DNA of 6,369 nucleotides, from NCBI GenBank assembly GCA_003525045.1, contig DQGF01000324.1, positions 1 to 6,369 of the forward strand, given 5' to 3'. Below, piece after piece: positions 1 through 5,571 of this stretch. Within the stretch, counting starts at the first letter, position 1; each line of letters begins with the position of its first letter. Below the pieces are notes generated by a model that saw only the letters and a list, made by a program, of their open reading frames with translations, did no database searches and was not told the DNA's origin. The position numbers were made by a program, and so were the translations under genes. The stretch is from Pseudomonas sp. Lineage in GTDB: Bacteria > Pseudomonadota > Gammaproteobacteria > Pseudomonadales > Pseudomonadaceae.

Positions 1-11
1 CCTTCGGCCTC

Positions 12-38
12 CAGCGGGAGCAAGCTCCCTCGCCACAG
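12..38 (-). repeat. REP palindrome, GTGGCGAGGGAGC type
   Basis: On the minus strand this reads CTGTGGCGAGGGAGCTTGCT followed by CCCGCTG, with a GGGAGC/GCTCCC stem. Nearly the same sequence recurs at 4781-4807. It is a Pseudomonas-type REP just downstream of the bioA stop. Only one REP is visible here; an inverted partner may lie to the left of the window. No separate rho-independent terminator is seen for bioA, so this hairpin may mark or aid the 3' end of its transcript (inference). Confidence 0.85.
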
Positions 39-54
39 AGTTCTTCAGTGACTG

Positions 55-1461
55 TTAGCCCGGATCACGGAAGCCCGGATGGAAGTCCTTCGGCACCGAA
101 ACGCTGATGCTGTCACGGGTCGCGATATCAATCCCTTCACTGGCCACTTCAGCCAGAAAATCGATCTGCTCCGGTGTGATCACGTACGGCGGCAGGAAAT
201 ACACCACGCTGCCCAGCGGTCGAAGCAAAGCACCACGCTCCAGCGCATGCTGGAAGACTTTCAAGCCGCGACGTTCCTGCCACGGATAAGCTTCCTTGCT
301 GGCCTTGTCCTTGACCATTTCGATGGCCAGTACCATACCGGTCTGACGCACTTCGGACACGTTCGGGTGATCGGCCAGGTGGGCGGTGGAGGAGGCCATG
401 CGCTGAGCCAGGGCCTTGTTGTTCTCGATGACGTTGTCTTCTTCGAAAATATCCAAAGTCGCCAATGCCGCCGCGCAGGCCAGCGGATTGCCGGTGTAGC
501 TGTGGGAATGCAGGAAGGCACGCAGAGTCGGGTAATCGTCGTAGAAGGCGCTATAAACGTCTTCAGTGGTGACGCAGGCCGCCAACGGCAGGTAACCGCC
601 GGTCAGGGCTTTGGACAGGCAGAGGAAGTCAGGGCGGATGCCGGCCTGTTCGCAGGCGAACATCGTGCCGGTGCGGCCGAATCCGACGGCGATTTCGTCG
701 TGGATCAGATGCACGCCGTACCGGTCGCAGGCTTCGCGCAGCAATTTGAGGTACACCGGGTGATACATGCGCATGCCGCCGGCGCCTTGAATCAACGGCT
801 CTACAATTACCGCCGCCACAGTGTCGTGGTGGTCAGCCAGGGTCTGTTCCATCGCGGCGAACATATTGCGCGAATGCTCTTCCCAGCTCATGCCTTCCGG
901 ACGCAGGTAGCAATCCGGGCTCGGCACCTTAATGGTGTCCAGCAGCAGTGCCTTGTAGGTTTCGGTGAACAGCGGCACGTCGCCCACCGACATCGCCGCC
1001 ATGGTTTCGCCGTGGTAGCTGTTGGTCAGGGTGACGAAGCGCTTCTTGTTTGGCTGGCCGCGGTTGAGCCAGTAGTGAAAGCTCATTTTCAGCGCGACTT
1101 CGATGCAGGACGAACCGTTATCGGCGTAGAAGCACCGGGTCAGGCCTTCCGGCGTCATCTTCACCAGGCGCTCCGACAACTCGATCACCGGTTGATGGCT
1201 GAAACCGGCCAGAATCACGTGCTCCAGCTGATCGACCTGATCCTTGATGCGCTGGTTGATGCGTGGGTTGGCGTGGCCGAATACGTTGACCCACCAAGAG
1301 CTGACGGCGTCGAGGTAGCGTTTGCCTTCGAAGTCTTCCAGCCACACGCCTTCACCGCGCTTGATCGGGATCAGCGGCAGCTGTTCGTGGTCTTTCATCT
1401 GGGTGCAGGGATGCCACAACACCGCGAGATCGCGTTGCATCCACTGATTATTCAGGCCCAT
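55..1461 (-). CDS. bioA: Adenosylmethionine-8-amino-7-oxononanoate aminotransferase (BioA)
   Basis: This is a 468-residue class III PLP aminotransferase that converts 8-amino-7-oxononanoate (KAPA) to 7,8-diaminononanoate (DAPA) in cytoplasmic biotin synthesis. Visible motifs in order are WHPCTQM (15-21), the PLP-phosphate segment GSSCIEVALKM (116-126), SYHGET (148-153), EPLIQGAGGMRMYHP (221-235), HDEIAVGFGRTG (254-265; D255 contacts the PLP ring nitrogen, R263), SKALTGG with Schiff-base lysine K284, HSYTGNPLACA (320-330) and RPLG with R414, equivalent to E. coli R391. It is somewhat longer than E. coli BioA (429 aa), partly from a C-terminal extension of about 25 residues. The ATG at 1461 is preceded by GAGGAG, seven bases away. 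It stands alone on its strand, divergent from the amine oxidase. Oddity: the position of E. coli Tyr17 is Cys19, so the amino donor (normally S-adenosylmethionine) deserves checking. Confidence 0.95.
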   Translation of the reverse strand: MGLNNQWMQRDLAVLWHPCTQMKDHEQLPLIPIKRGEGVWLEDFEGKRYLDAVSSWWVNVFGHANPRINQRIKDQVDQLEHVILAGFSHQPVIELSERLVKMTPEGLTRCFYADNGSSCIEVALKMSFHYWLNRGQPNKKRFVTLTNSYHGETMAAMSVGDVPLFTETYKALLLDTIKVPSPDCYLRPEGMSWEEHSRNMFAAMEQTLADHHDTVAAVIVEPLIQGAGGMRMYHPVYLKLLREACDRYGVHLIHDEIAVGFGRTGTMFACEQAGIRPDFLCLSKALTGGYLPLAACVTTEDVYSAFYDDYPTLRAFLHSHSYTGNPLACAAALATLDIFEEDNVIENNKALAQRMASSTAHLADHPNVSEVRQTGMVLAIEMVKDKASKEAYPWQERRGLKVFQHALERGALLRPLGSVVYFLPPYVITPEQIDFLAEVASEGIDIATRDSISVSVPKDFHPGFRDPG

Positions 1462-1618
1462 ATTCAGTCTCCTCGAGGCGGCTCGCGACGTGCGCGGGCA
1501 AACAATCGGGCAAGCCTATGCAATGCGCGTCACGGGGACAACCTATTGTGTGGATTGAGCTACTTTGTATAGGAAGATAGACGTCGCTGGCGGCACTTTG
1601 ATGGCTGACGTATTCTTC

Positions 1619-1652
1619 GCGGTTCTTGGGGTCGACTGACCCGTAAAACCGC
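1619..1652. promoter_or_regulatory. 34-bp interrupted dyad upstream of the amine oxidase gene
   Basis: GCGGTT (1619-1624) and GGGTC (1629-1633) are mirrored by GACCC (1638-1642) and AACCGC (1647-1652), with four-base spacers on both sides and at the centre. All 11 paired positions match, centred at 1635.5. The dyad ends 31 bases before the start codon of the amine oxidase. No T-run follows, so it is not a rho-independent terminator. It could be an operator in the divergent bioA/amine-oxidase spacer or a leader hairpin. The regulator is unknown. Confidence 0.45.
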
Positions 1653-1683
1653 TATTTCCTCGTGTATTTCCGGAGTTCGCTGA

Positions 1684-3435
1684 ATGTCTGCTGGTTGGCT
1701 GCGCGCCTGTGCGCTGGTGATGTTGGGGCTGTTCAGCGTGTCTGCGCTGGCCAAGGATAAAACGGCGATCGTGATCGGCGGCGGGCTTGCGGGCCTCACG
1801 GCGGCTTACGAACTGCAAAACAAGGGCTGGCAGGTCACCCTGCTGGAAGCCAAGCCGAGCCTGGGCGGCCGTTCCGGCATGGCCACCAGCGAATGGATCG
1901 GCAACGACAAGACCCAGCCGGTGCTGAACAAGTACGTCTCGACCTTCAAGCTGGGCACCACGCCGGCCCCTGAGTTCGTGCGAACGCCGAGCTACCTGAT
2001 TGACGGCGTGTATTACACCGCTGCCGACCTGGCCACCAAGGACCCGACCACCGCCGAAGCGCTAAAGCGCTACGAAAAAACCGTGGACGATCTGGCGCGC
2101 TCGATCGAAGAACCGCAGAACCCGGCGGCGAACAACACGCTGCATGCCCTGGATCAGATCAACGTATCCAACTGGCTCGACCGTTTGACGTTGCCAGCCA
2201 CCGCGCGTCAGTTGGTGAACCAGCAGATTCGTACCCGCTATGACGAACCCTCGCGCCTGTCGCTGCTGTACTTCGCCCAGCAGAGCCGGGTTTATCGTGG
2301 TGTCTCCGACCGTGACCTGCGCGCCTCGCGCTTGCTCGGTGGCAGCCCGGTATTGGCCCAGGCCTTCGTCAAGCAACTGAAAACCATCAAGACCAGCGCC
2401 CCGGTCTCGGCCATTATCCAGGACAAGGACGGCGTGACCGTCAAAGTCGGCAGCGTCGGTTACCAGGCCGACTACGTCATCGTGGCTGTGCCGTTGCGCG
2501 CCCTGAACAAGATCCAGATGACTCCGGCGCTGGATGCCCAGCACATGGCCGCGATCAAGGGCACCAACTACGGCTGGCACGACCAGATCATGCTGAAGTT
2601 CAAGACGCCGGTGTGGGAGAGCAAGGCGCGTATGTCCGGCGAAATCTACAGCAACACCGGTCTGGGCATGTTGTGGATCGAGCCGGCGCTGAAAGGTGGC
2701 GCCAATGTGGTGATCAACCTGTCCGGCGACAACGCGCGCGTGATGCAGGCTTTCGGCGACAAACAGATGGCCGATCAGGTATTGATCCGCCTGCACGCAT
2801 TTTATCCACAGGCGCGCGGTTCGTTCACCGGTTATGAAATCCGTCGCTACAGCACCGACCCGTCGATGGGCGGCGCTTACCTGGCCTTCGGTCCGGGGCA
2901 GATCAGCAAGTACTGGCGCCTGTGGGAACGTCCGTTGCAACGAGTAGCTTTCGCGGGCGAGCACACCGATACCTTGTACCCCGGCACACTGGAAGGCGCA
3001 TTGCGCACCGGTCAGCGTGCGGCCAGTCAGGTTGAAGACCTGGCGGCGGGCAAGTCGTTTGAACCGGCGAAGGTTGTTCCAGCGGCGACCGCTGTGGCGG
3101 CTGGTGCTGTAGCGGCGAAGAAAGGCAACTTCTTCAGCAACCTGTTCGGCGGCTCGGATGACGAGAAGAAGCCGGAGCCGGTCAAGGCACCTGCCCCCGT
3201 TGCACCGCCAACCGCCGCTCCTGCCCCGGCGCCAGCTCCCGCCGCAGCACCGGTGGAAGCGCCGACGGCTGCCGCTGCGGTAAAAGCCGAGCCTGCCAAG
3301 AAGGCCCCGGCGAAGAAACCGGCAGCCAAGACCGAGGCGAAAAAAGCCCCGGCCAAGGCCCCGACGAAAAAGGCTGAACCGGCGAAGAAGCCAGCGGCCA
3401 AACCGGCGGCGACCACTGAGGCCAAGGCTCAGTAA
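1684..3435 (+). CDS. Exported FAD amine-oxidase-like protein with Ala/Pro/Lys-rich tail
   Basis: This is a 583-residue flavin amine oxidoreductase-family protein. Residues 1-23 form a signal peptide ending SALA (cleavage after A23) with no twin arginine. The FAD fold follows: VIGGGLAGLTAAYEL (30-44), ribose-binding E55 and GGR (61-63). The C-terminal FAD motif is FAGEHTDTLYPGTLEGA (423-439). Residues from about 455 on are a low-complexity tail: an alanine-rich part, a KKGNFFSNLFGG island, a Pro/Ala run, then histone-H1-like PAKKAPAKK repeats. The only cysteine (C9) is in the signal peptide, as suits an envelope protein. By hand alignment on W311, the lysine conserved near flavin N5 in monoamine and L-amino-acid oxidases is Q301, so the name 'oxidase' is a family label and the substrate is unknown. 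The ATG at 1684 follows CGGAG. It resembles P. aeruginosa PA0421 by neighbourhood. A terminator at 3447-3480 ends the unit. Confidence 0.85.
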   Translation: MSAGWLRACALVMLGLFSVSALAKDKTAIVIGGGLAGLTAAYELQNKGWQVTLLEAKPSLGGRSGMATSEWIGNDKTQPVLNKYVSTFKLGTTPAPEFVRTPSYLIDGVYYTAADLATKDPTTAEALKRYEKTVDDLARSIEEPQNPAANNTLHALDQINVSNWLDRLTLPATARQLVNQQIRTRYDEPSRLSLLYFAQQSRVYRGVSDRDLRASRLLGGSPVLAQAFVKQLKTIKTSAPVSAIIQDKDGVTVKVGSVGYQADYVIVAVPLRALNKIQMTPALDAQHMAAIKGTNYGWHDQIMLKFKTPVWESKARMSGEIYSNTGLGMLWIEPALKGGANVVINLSGDNARVMQAFGDKQMADQVLIRLHAFYPQARGSFTGYEIRRYSTDPSMGGAYLAFGPGQISKYWRLWERPLQRVAFAGEHTDTLYPGTLEGALRTGQRAASQVEDLAAGKSFEPAKVVPAATAVAAGAVAAKKGNFFSNLFGGSDDEKKPEPVKAPAPVAPPTAAPAPAPAPAAAPVEAPTAAAAVKAEPAKKAPAKKPAAKTEAKKAPAKAPTKKAEPAKKPAAKPAATTEAKAQ

Positions 3436-3446
3436 CGTTCAGGCGT

Positions 3447-3480
3447 AAAAAAGCGCGGCTCAAGGGTCGCGCTTTTTTTT
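3447..3480 (+). terminator. Rho-independent terminator of the amine oxidase gene
   Basis: AAAAAAGCGCG (3447-3457) pairs with CGCGCTTTTTT (3468-3478), and the T-run continues to 3480. It starts 11 bases after the TAA stop. The A-tract on the left arm could allow some function on the other strand. Confidence 0.9.
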
Positions 3481-3545
3481 ACTTATCCATCAAGCATGTA
3501 ACATCCGGCTTTGCCTGCGCAGTGCGTTGAAGTCGCACCATCCAC

Positions 3546-3809
3546 GTCCCGGTCCTACACGCCTCAGCGATATATCAGATGCTTCCCACAAAAGTATCAG
3601 AAAGAAATGATTGATAGCGCCTAATCTTAAACTCTATGTTCTTAAAAAAACTGGAGAGTATTATGAGAGCACTAGCAGTAATAATATTGATAGTCGTATC
3701 TGGCTGTGTAGATGGTCGTCCAATGATCAAAAATCATGGCACTGAACTGGCCCACAAATGCCAGATAGATCCGTACAACCATGATTGCTTACAGCCCCCT
3801 CCAGTCTTC
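3546..3809 (+). repeat. Direct repeat copy 1: leader plus lipoprotein gene
   Basis: This 264-base unit matches 4308-4574 (267 bases). The only length difference is one ATA codon in the signal peptide. By hand count the 117-base leader differs at about 8 positions (roughly 93% identical), while the aligned coding part differs at about 29 of 147 (roughly 80%). Homology starts abruptly at GTCCC and ends at the Phe codon shortly before the stop. Confidence 0.9.
3611..3640 (+). promoter_or_regulatory. Possible sigma-70 promoter of lipoprotein copy 1
   Basis: TTGATA (3611-3616) and TATGTT (3635-3640) are separated by 18 bases and lie just before the ribosome binding site. In copy 2 the first hexamer is TAGATA, which weakens the case or implies weaker expression there. 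The whole leader is well conserved, so control elements probably lie in it even if this exact assignment is wrong. Confidence 0.25.
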
Positions 3810-3818
3810 CATAATTAG
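3663..3818 (+). CDS. Small predicted lipoprotein, copy 1 (51 aa)
   Basis: I do not recognise the family. The product has one basic residue, a hydrophobic core (ALAVIILIV) and a lipobox VSGC (12-15), so it should be lipidated on C15, leaving a mature peptide of about 37 residues. The mature part contains DGRP, then HKCQIDPY and DCLQPPPVF with two further cysteines that could form a disulphide. Asp at +2 after the lipid Cys is V16-D17 here (D is +3), so the classical inner-membrane retention signal is absent. The ATG at 3663 follows GGAGAG. An in-frame ATG at 3636 is rejected because the paralogue has TAA at the third codon of that frame. The stop overlaps the stop of the convergent lectin gene (3815-3818). 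Codon use is AT-rich compared with the flanking genes, suggesting acquisition. Confidence 0.75.
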   Translation: MRALAVIILIVVSGCVDGRPMIKNHGTELAHKCQIDPYNHDCLQPPPVFHN

Positions 3819-4099
3819 AGTGGGCCTAATGAAAAATTCCATTTGTAAATCTTCGTACCGTCTGGTAGTTCTCTGAGAAATTTATTCGTTGCCTTTGCAA
3901 ACCGACCAGGCACGAAGCCAAAGCGGGCCCAGCACAGATTTCCTGTGCGCTGATCGTAAATGACCAAATTTCCATCAGCCTGCAATACCAATTGGAATCG
4001 CCCGTTTTCGGACATAAGATACTGTCCCGATGACATCGTTTGATTGGGAGGCAGAACCGGGGTGCCACTTGCTTGAAATGGGGTGTAAGAAATAGCCAT
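3815..4099 (-). CDS. Small single-motif B-type (bulb-type, mannose-binding-like) lectin protein
   Basis: This is a 94-residue protein starting MAISYTPFQ with no signal peptide. It carries the sugar-pocket signature of monocot mannose-binding lectins, Q-x-D-x-N-x-V-x-Y, as QADGNLVIY (about 47-55), preceded by a [15 protein letters not shown] strand pattern and followed by TGNLCWARF, where family members have an LW strand. Full domains of this family are about 110 residues with three such motifs. Here the last 35 or so residues show no further motif. The family includes LlpA/putidacin-like lectin bacteriocins of Pseudomonas, which have two domains and about 30 kDa, so this is not one of them as it stands. 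The ATG at 4099 is preceded by AAGGTG at good spacing; an upstream TTG at 4117 is not needed. Convergent with lipoprotein copy 1, sharing four bases. AT-rich. Confidence 0.75.
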   Translation of the reverse strand: MAISYTPFQASGTPVLPPNQTMSSGQYLMSENGRFQLVLQADGNLVIYDQRTGNLCWARFGFVPGRFAKATNKFLRELPDGTKIYKWNFSLGPL

Positions 4100-4253
4100 G
4101 TTTTTCACCTTAATCAATGAAGGATTGAGCGCTTATTGAATCAAGTTTAAATATGGAAGTGGCCATACATATTTATTGCATGTCTTAAAAATATTCATCG
4201 CAGGTTTGCGTGTAACAGAAATGGAATCGGCAGCCATCAAGTGCTCTGGATCG

Positions 4254-4307
4254 GTGAAGGCTGAGCCTGCCAAGAAAGCGCCGACCAAAACCCCGGCGGA
4301 AAAACTG
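4254..4307 (+). pseudogene. Fossil of the amine-oxidase tail
   Basis: Read in frame from 4254 this gives VKAEPAKKAP then TKTPAEKL, matching residues 533-549 of the amine oxidase (VKAEPAKKAP then AKKPAAK, codons from 3280). A 14-base exact block (GAGCCTGCCAAGAA) is shared, and most early differences fall at third codon positions. It has no FAD domain, no start and no signal of its own, and it runs straight into the GTCCC boundary of repeat copy 2. The open frame spanning 4176-4379 across it is a chance chimera. It looks like a remnant of a second amine-oxidase 3' end. Confidence 0.6.
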
Positions 4308-4574
4308 GTCCCAGTCCTACACGCCCCAGCGATATATCAGATGCTTCCCACAAAAGTATCAGAAAGAAATGATAGATAGCGCCTGACCTTAAACTCTATG
4401 TTCTAAAAAAAACTGGAGAGCAATATGAAAGCACTGGCAGCAATAATAATATTGATAGCCGTATCTGGCTGTATAGATGGCCGTCCAGTTCTTCAAGGAG
4501 ACAGCCTTGAACTAACCCACAAATGCCAGATGGACCCGTACAAGCCTGATTGCTTGCAGCCGCCACCACTCTTC
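4308..4574 (+). repeat. Direct repeat copy 2: leader plus lipoprotein gene
   Basis: Partner of 3546-3809. The distance from the GTCCC boundary to the lipoprotein ATG is 117 bases in both copies. Compared with copy 1, about 216 bases between the oxidase tail and the GTCCC boundary (the rest of the tail, the terminator and the start of the spacer) are missing here. Confidence 0.9.
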
Positions 4575-4586
4575 AAAAGCTCTTGA
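4425..4586 (+). CDS. Small predicted lipoprotein, copy 2 (53 aa)
   Basis: This paralogue of the gene at 3663 has signal peptide MKALAAIIILIAVSGC with lipobox VSGC (13-16). It has one Ile more than copy 1, followed by IDGRP, a divergent stretch (VLQGDSL, 22-28), then ELTHKCQMDPY, DCLQPPPLF and a different C-terminus KSS. The two mature cysteines are retained. Differences in the conserved blocks are largely synonymous or conservative, so both copies appear to have been kept as protein-coding genes. The ATG at 4425 follows GGAGAG. A terminator lies 45 bases after the stop. Function unknown. Confidence 0.75.
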   Translation: MKALAAIIILIAVSGCIDGRPVLQGDSLELTHKCQMDPYKPDCLQPPPLFKSS

Positions 4587-4630
4587 ATAAGTAGGTAATC
4601 AAGGCGCAACAAGCCATGGAATCAACGAAG

Positions 4631-4654
4631 CGCGGCAGTGATGCCGCGTTTTTT
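4631..4654 (+). terminator. Rho-independent terminator after lipoprotein copy 2
   Basis: CGCGGCA (4631-4637), loop GTGA, TGCCGCG (4642-4648), then six T. It ends the lipoprotein copy 2 transcript and is the right edge of the accessory-looking block. Confidence 0.9.
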
Positions 4655-4689
4655 CGTCTGAAGGAAAGGAATACAGCAAACGCCGTAGC

Positions 4690-4807
4690 CTGTGGCGAGG
4701 GGGCTTGCCCCCGTTCGACTGCGCAGCATGCGCAAGACTTGCGGATGCGGTCTAGCTGAATTGGGGCCGCTTCGCAGCCCCGCGGGAGCAAGCTCCCTCG
4801 CCACAGA
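4690..4807. repeat. REPIN: two inverted REPs of the GTGGCGAGG type
   Basis: The left REP (4690-4715) reads CTGTGGCGAGGGGGCTTGCC and on. The right REP (4781-4807) is the inverted form CGCGGGAGCAAGCTCCCTCG followed by CCACAG. The 65-base core between them holds a GGGGC/GCCCC hairpin next to the right REP. Such pairs are non-autonomous elements mobilised by RAYT (REP-associated tyrosine) transposases. No RAYT gene is in the window. Confidence 0.9.
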
Positions 4808-4987
4808 GGGCCGGTTTGAGGGGTAGATTAGTTTTCACATCCCGCCACAAAATCGCCTTTAATCTTTCCTTAACTCACCTATCTCAGACTCTTAATCGTA
4901 TTTCTCGATATTTCAAAGCGAAATTTTCCGCTTTAATTCGATAGATAACTCGATAGTCTTGGTCGCAGTTCTCACAGGATTTGGGCA
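4808..4987 (+). promoter_or_regulatory. Leader/promoter region of the b561-yceI operon
   Basis: This AT-rich 180-base spacer must hold the promoter of the downstream pair, but no clear -35/-10 pair can be fixed by eye. It contains an inverted repeat AAAGCG/CGCTTT with an eight-base AT-rich loop (about 4915-4934) and two direct CGATAG repeats 12 bases apart (4939-4944, 4951-4956), with a further CGATA at 4906-4910. These are candidate operator elements. Confidence 0.3.
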
Positions 4988-5539
4988 ATGCAGCTACGTA
5001 ACTCTTCTTCGCGCTACGGTTGGGTCAGCATTTTCATGCACTGGGGTGTGGCGCTGGCGGTCTTCGGTCTGTTTGCGTTGGGCCTGTGGATGGTCGGTCT
5101 CGACTACTACAGCAGCTGGCGCAAAGACGCGCCGGACCTGCACAAGAGCATTGGCCTGGTACTGTTGGCCGTCATGGTTCTACGAGTGCTGTGGCGCGTT
5201 GTCAGCCCACCGCCGCCAGCTTTGCAAAGCTACAGCCGCATGACACGCATTGGCGCCAGTTTTGGCCATGCGTTCCTCTACCTCAGCCTGTTCGCTGTGA
5301 TGATTGCCGGTTACCTGATTTCCACCGCAGACGGTGTCGGGATTCCGGTGTTTGGCCTGTTTGAAGTTCCTGCGCTGGTTTCCGGACTACCGGACCAGGC
5401 AGACATCGCCGGTGTGATTCATCTGTATCTGGCGTGGGCGCTGGTAATTTTTTCCGGCCTCCATGCGTTGGCAGCATTGAAACACCACTTTATCGATCGT
5501 GATGCGACCCTGACACGAATGCTGGGCCGCAAAGCTTGA
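4988..5539 (+). CDS. yceJ: Cytochrome b561 family protein (YceJ-like)
   Basis: This is a 183-residue inner-membrane b-type cytochrome with four predicted membrane helices at about 14-38, 53-72, 92-112 and 143-168. Histidines at the expected helix positions are H18 (FMHWG), H52 (LHKSIG), H94 (FGHAF), H145 (IHLYLAW) and H159 (GLHAL). These include the ligands for two haems in CybB-type proteins, which pass electrons between quinol and partners. Length fits the family (about 175-190). The ATG at 4988 has AGGA eight bases upstream. The stop is 32 bases before the YceI start, matching the yceJ-yceI pairing known from E. coli and PA0422-PA0423 of P. aeruginosa, so the two are very probably cotranscribed. 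The electron donor and partner are unknown. Confidence 0.88.
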   Translation: MQLRNSSSRYGWVSIFMHWGVALAVFGLFALGLWMVGLDYYSSWRKDAPDLHKSIGLVLLAVMVLRVLWRVVSPPPPALQSYSRMTRIGASFGHAFLYLSLFAVMIAGYLISTADGVGIPVFGLFEVPALVSGLPDQADIAGVIHLYLAWALVIFSGLHALAALKHHFIDRDATLTRMLGRKA

Positions 5540-5571
5540 AGTTCAACCTCGACTCCGAAGGAATAGAAAGC

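Noticed and set aside
79..1572. 497-residue plus-strand open frame opposite bioA
   Set aside because: Antisense shadow of a well-supported bioA; the translation has no recognisable motifs and is rich in His/Arg/Val as expected from the reverse of GC-rich coding sequence.
1542..1573. CCTAT/ATAGG inverted repeat as a biotin-repressor operator
   Set aside because: Arms are only five bases with a long spacer, and the sequence does not resemble the BirA operator consensus.
2062..2964. 300-residue minus-strand open frame inside the amine oxidase
   Set aside because: Shadow of the FAD protein, whose motifs and signal peptide fix the plus strand as coding.
3027..3425. Ala/Gly-rich minus-strand frame with apparent hydrophobic repeats
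   Set aside because: Reverse reading of the Lys/Ala/Pro tail repeats; apparent membrane segments are a composition artefact.
3484..3545. Possible tRNA-like fragment or attachment site before the islet
   Set aside because: No cloverleaf, no TTCGA arm and no matching direct repeat at the right edge of the islet could be found.
3636..3662. Upstream ATG extending lipoprotein copy 1 by nine residues
   Set aside because: Copy 2 has the same ATG but a TAA two codons later, and the GGAGAG site fits the ATG at 3663, which gives a standard lipoprotein signal.
4176..4379. 67-residue open frame with a PAKKAP stretch
   Set aside because: Chimera of AT-rich spacer, oxidase-tail fossil and the non-coding leader of repeat copy 2; no ribosome binding site and no family.
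4573..4804. Minus-strand frames across the terminator and REPIN
   Set aside because: They read through a terminator hairpin and REP palindromes; not genes.
5536..5571. TTG start giving YceI a 12-residue N-terminal extension
   Set aside because: The ATG at 5572 has a ribosome binding site and begins a classic signal peptide; the extension would spoil it.
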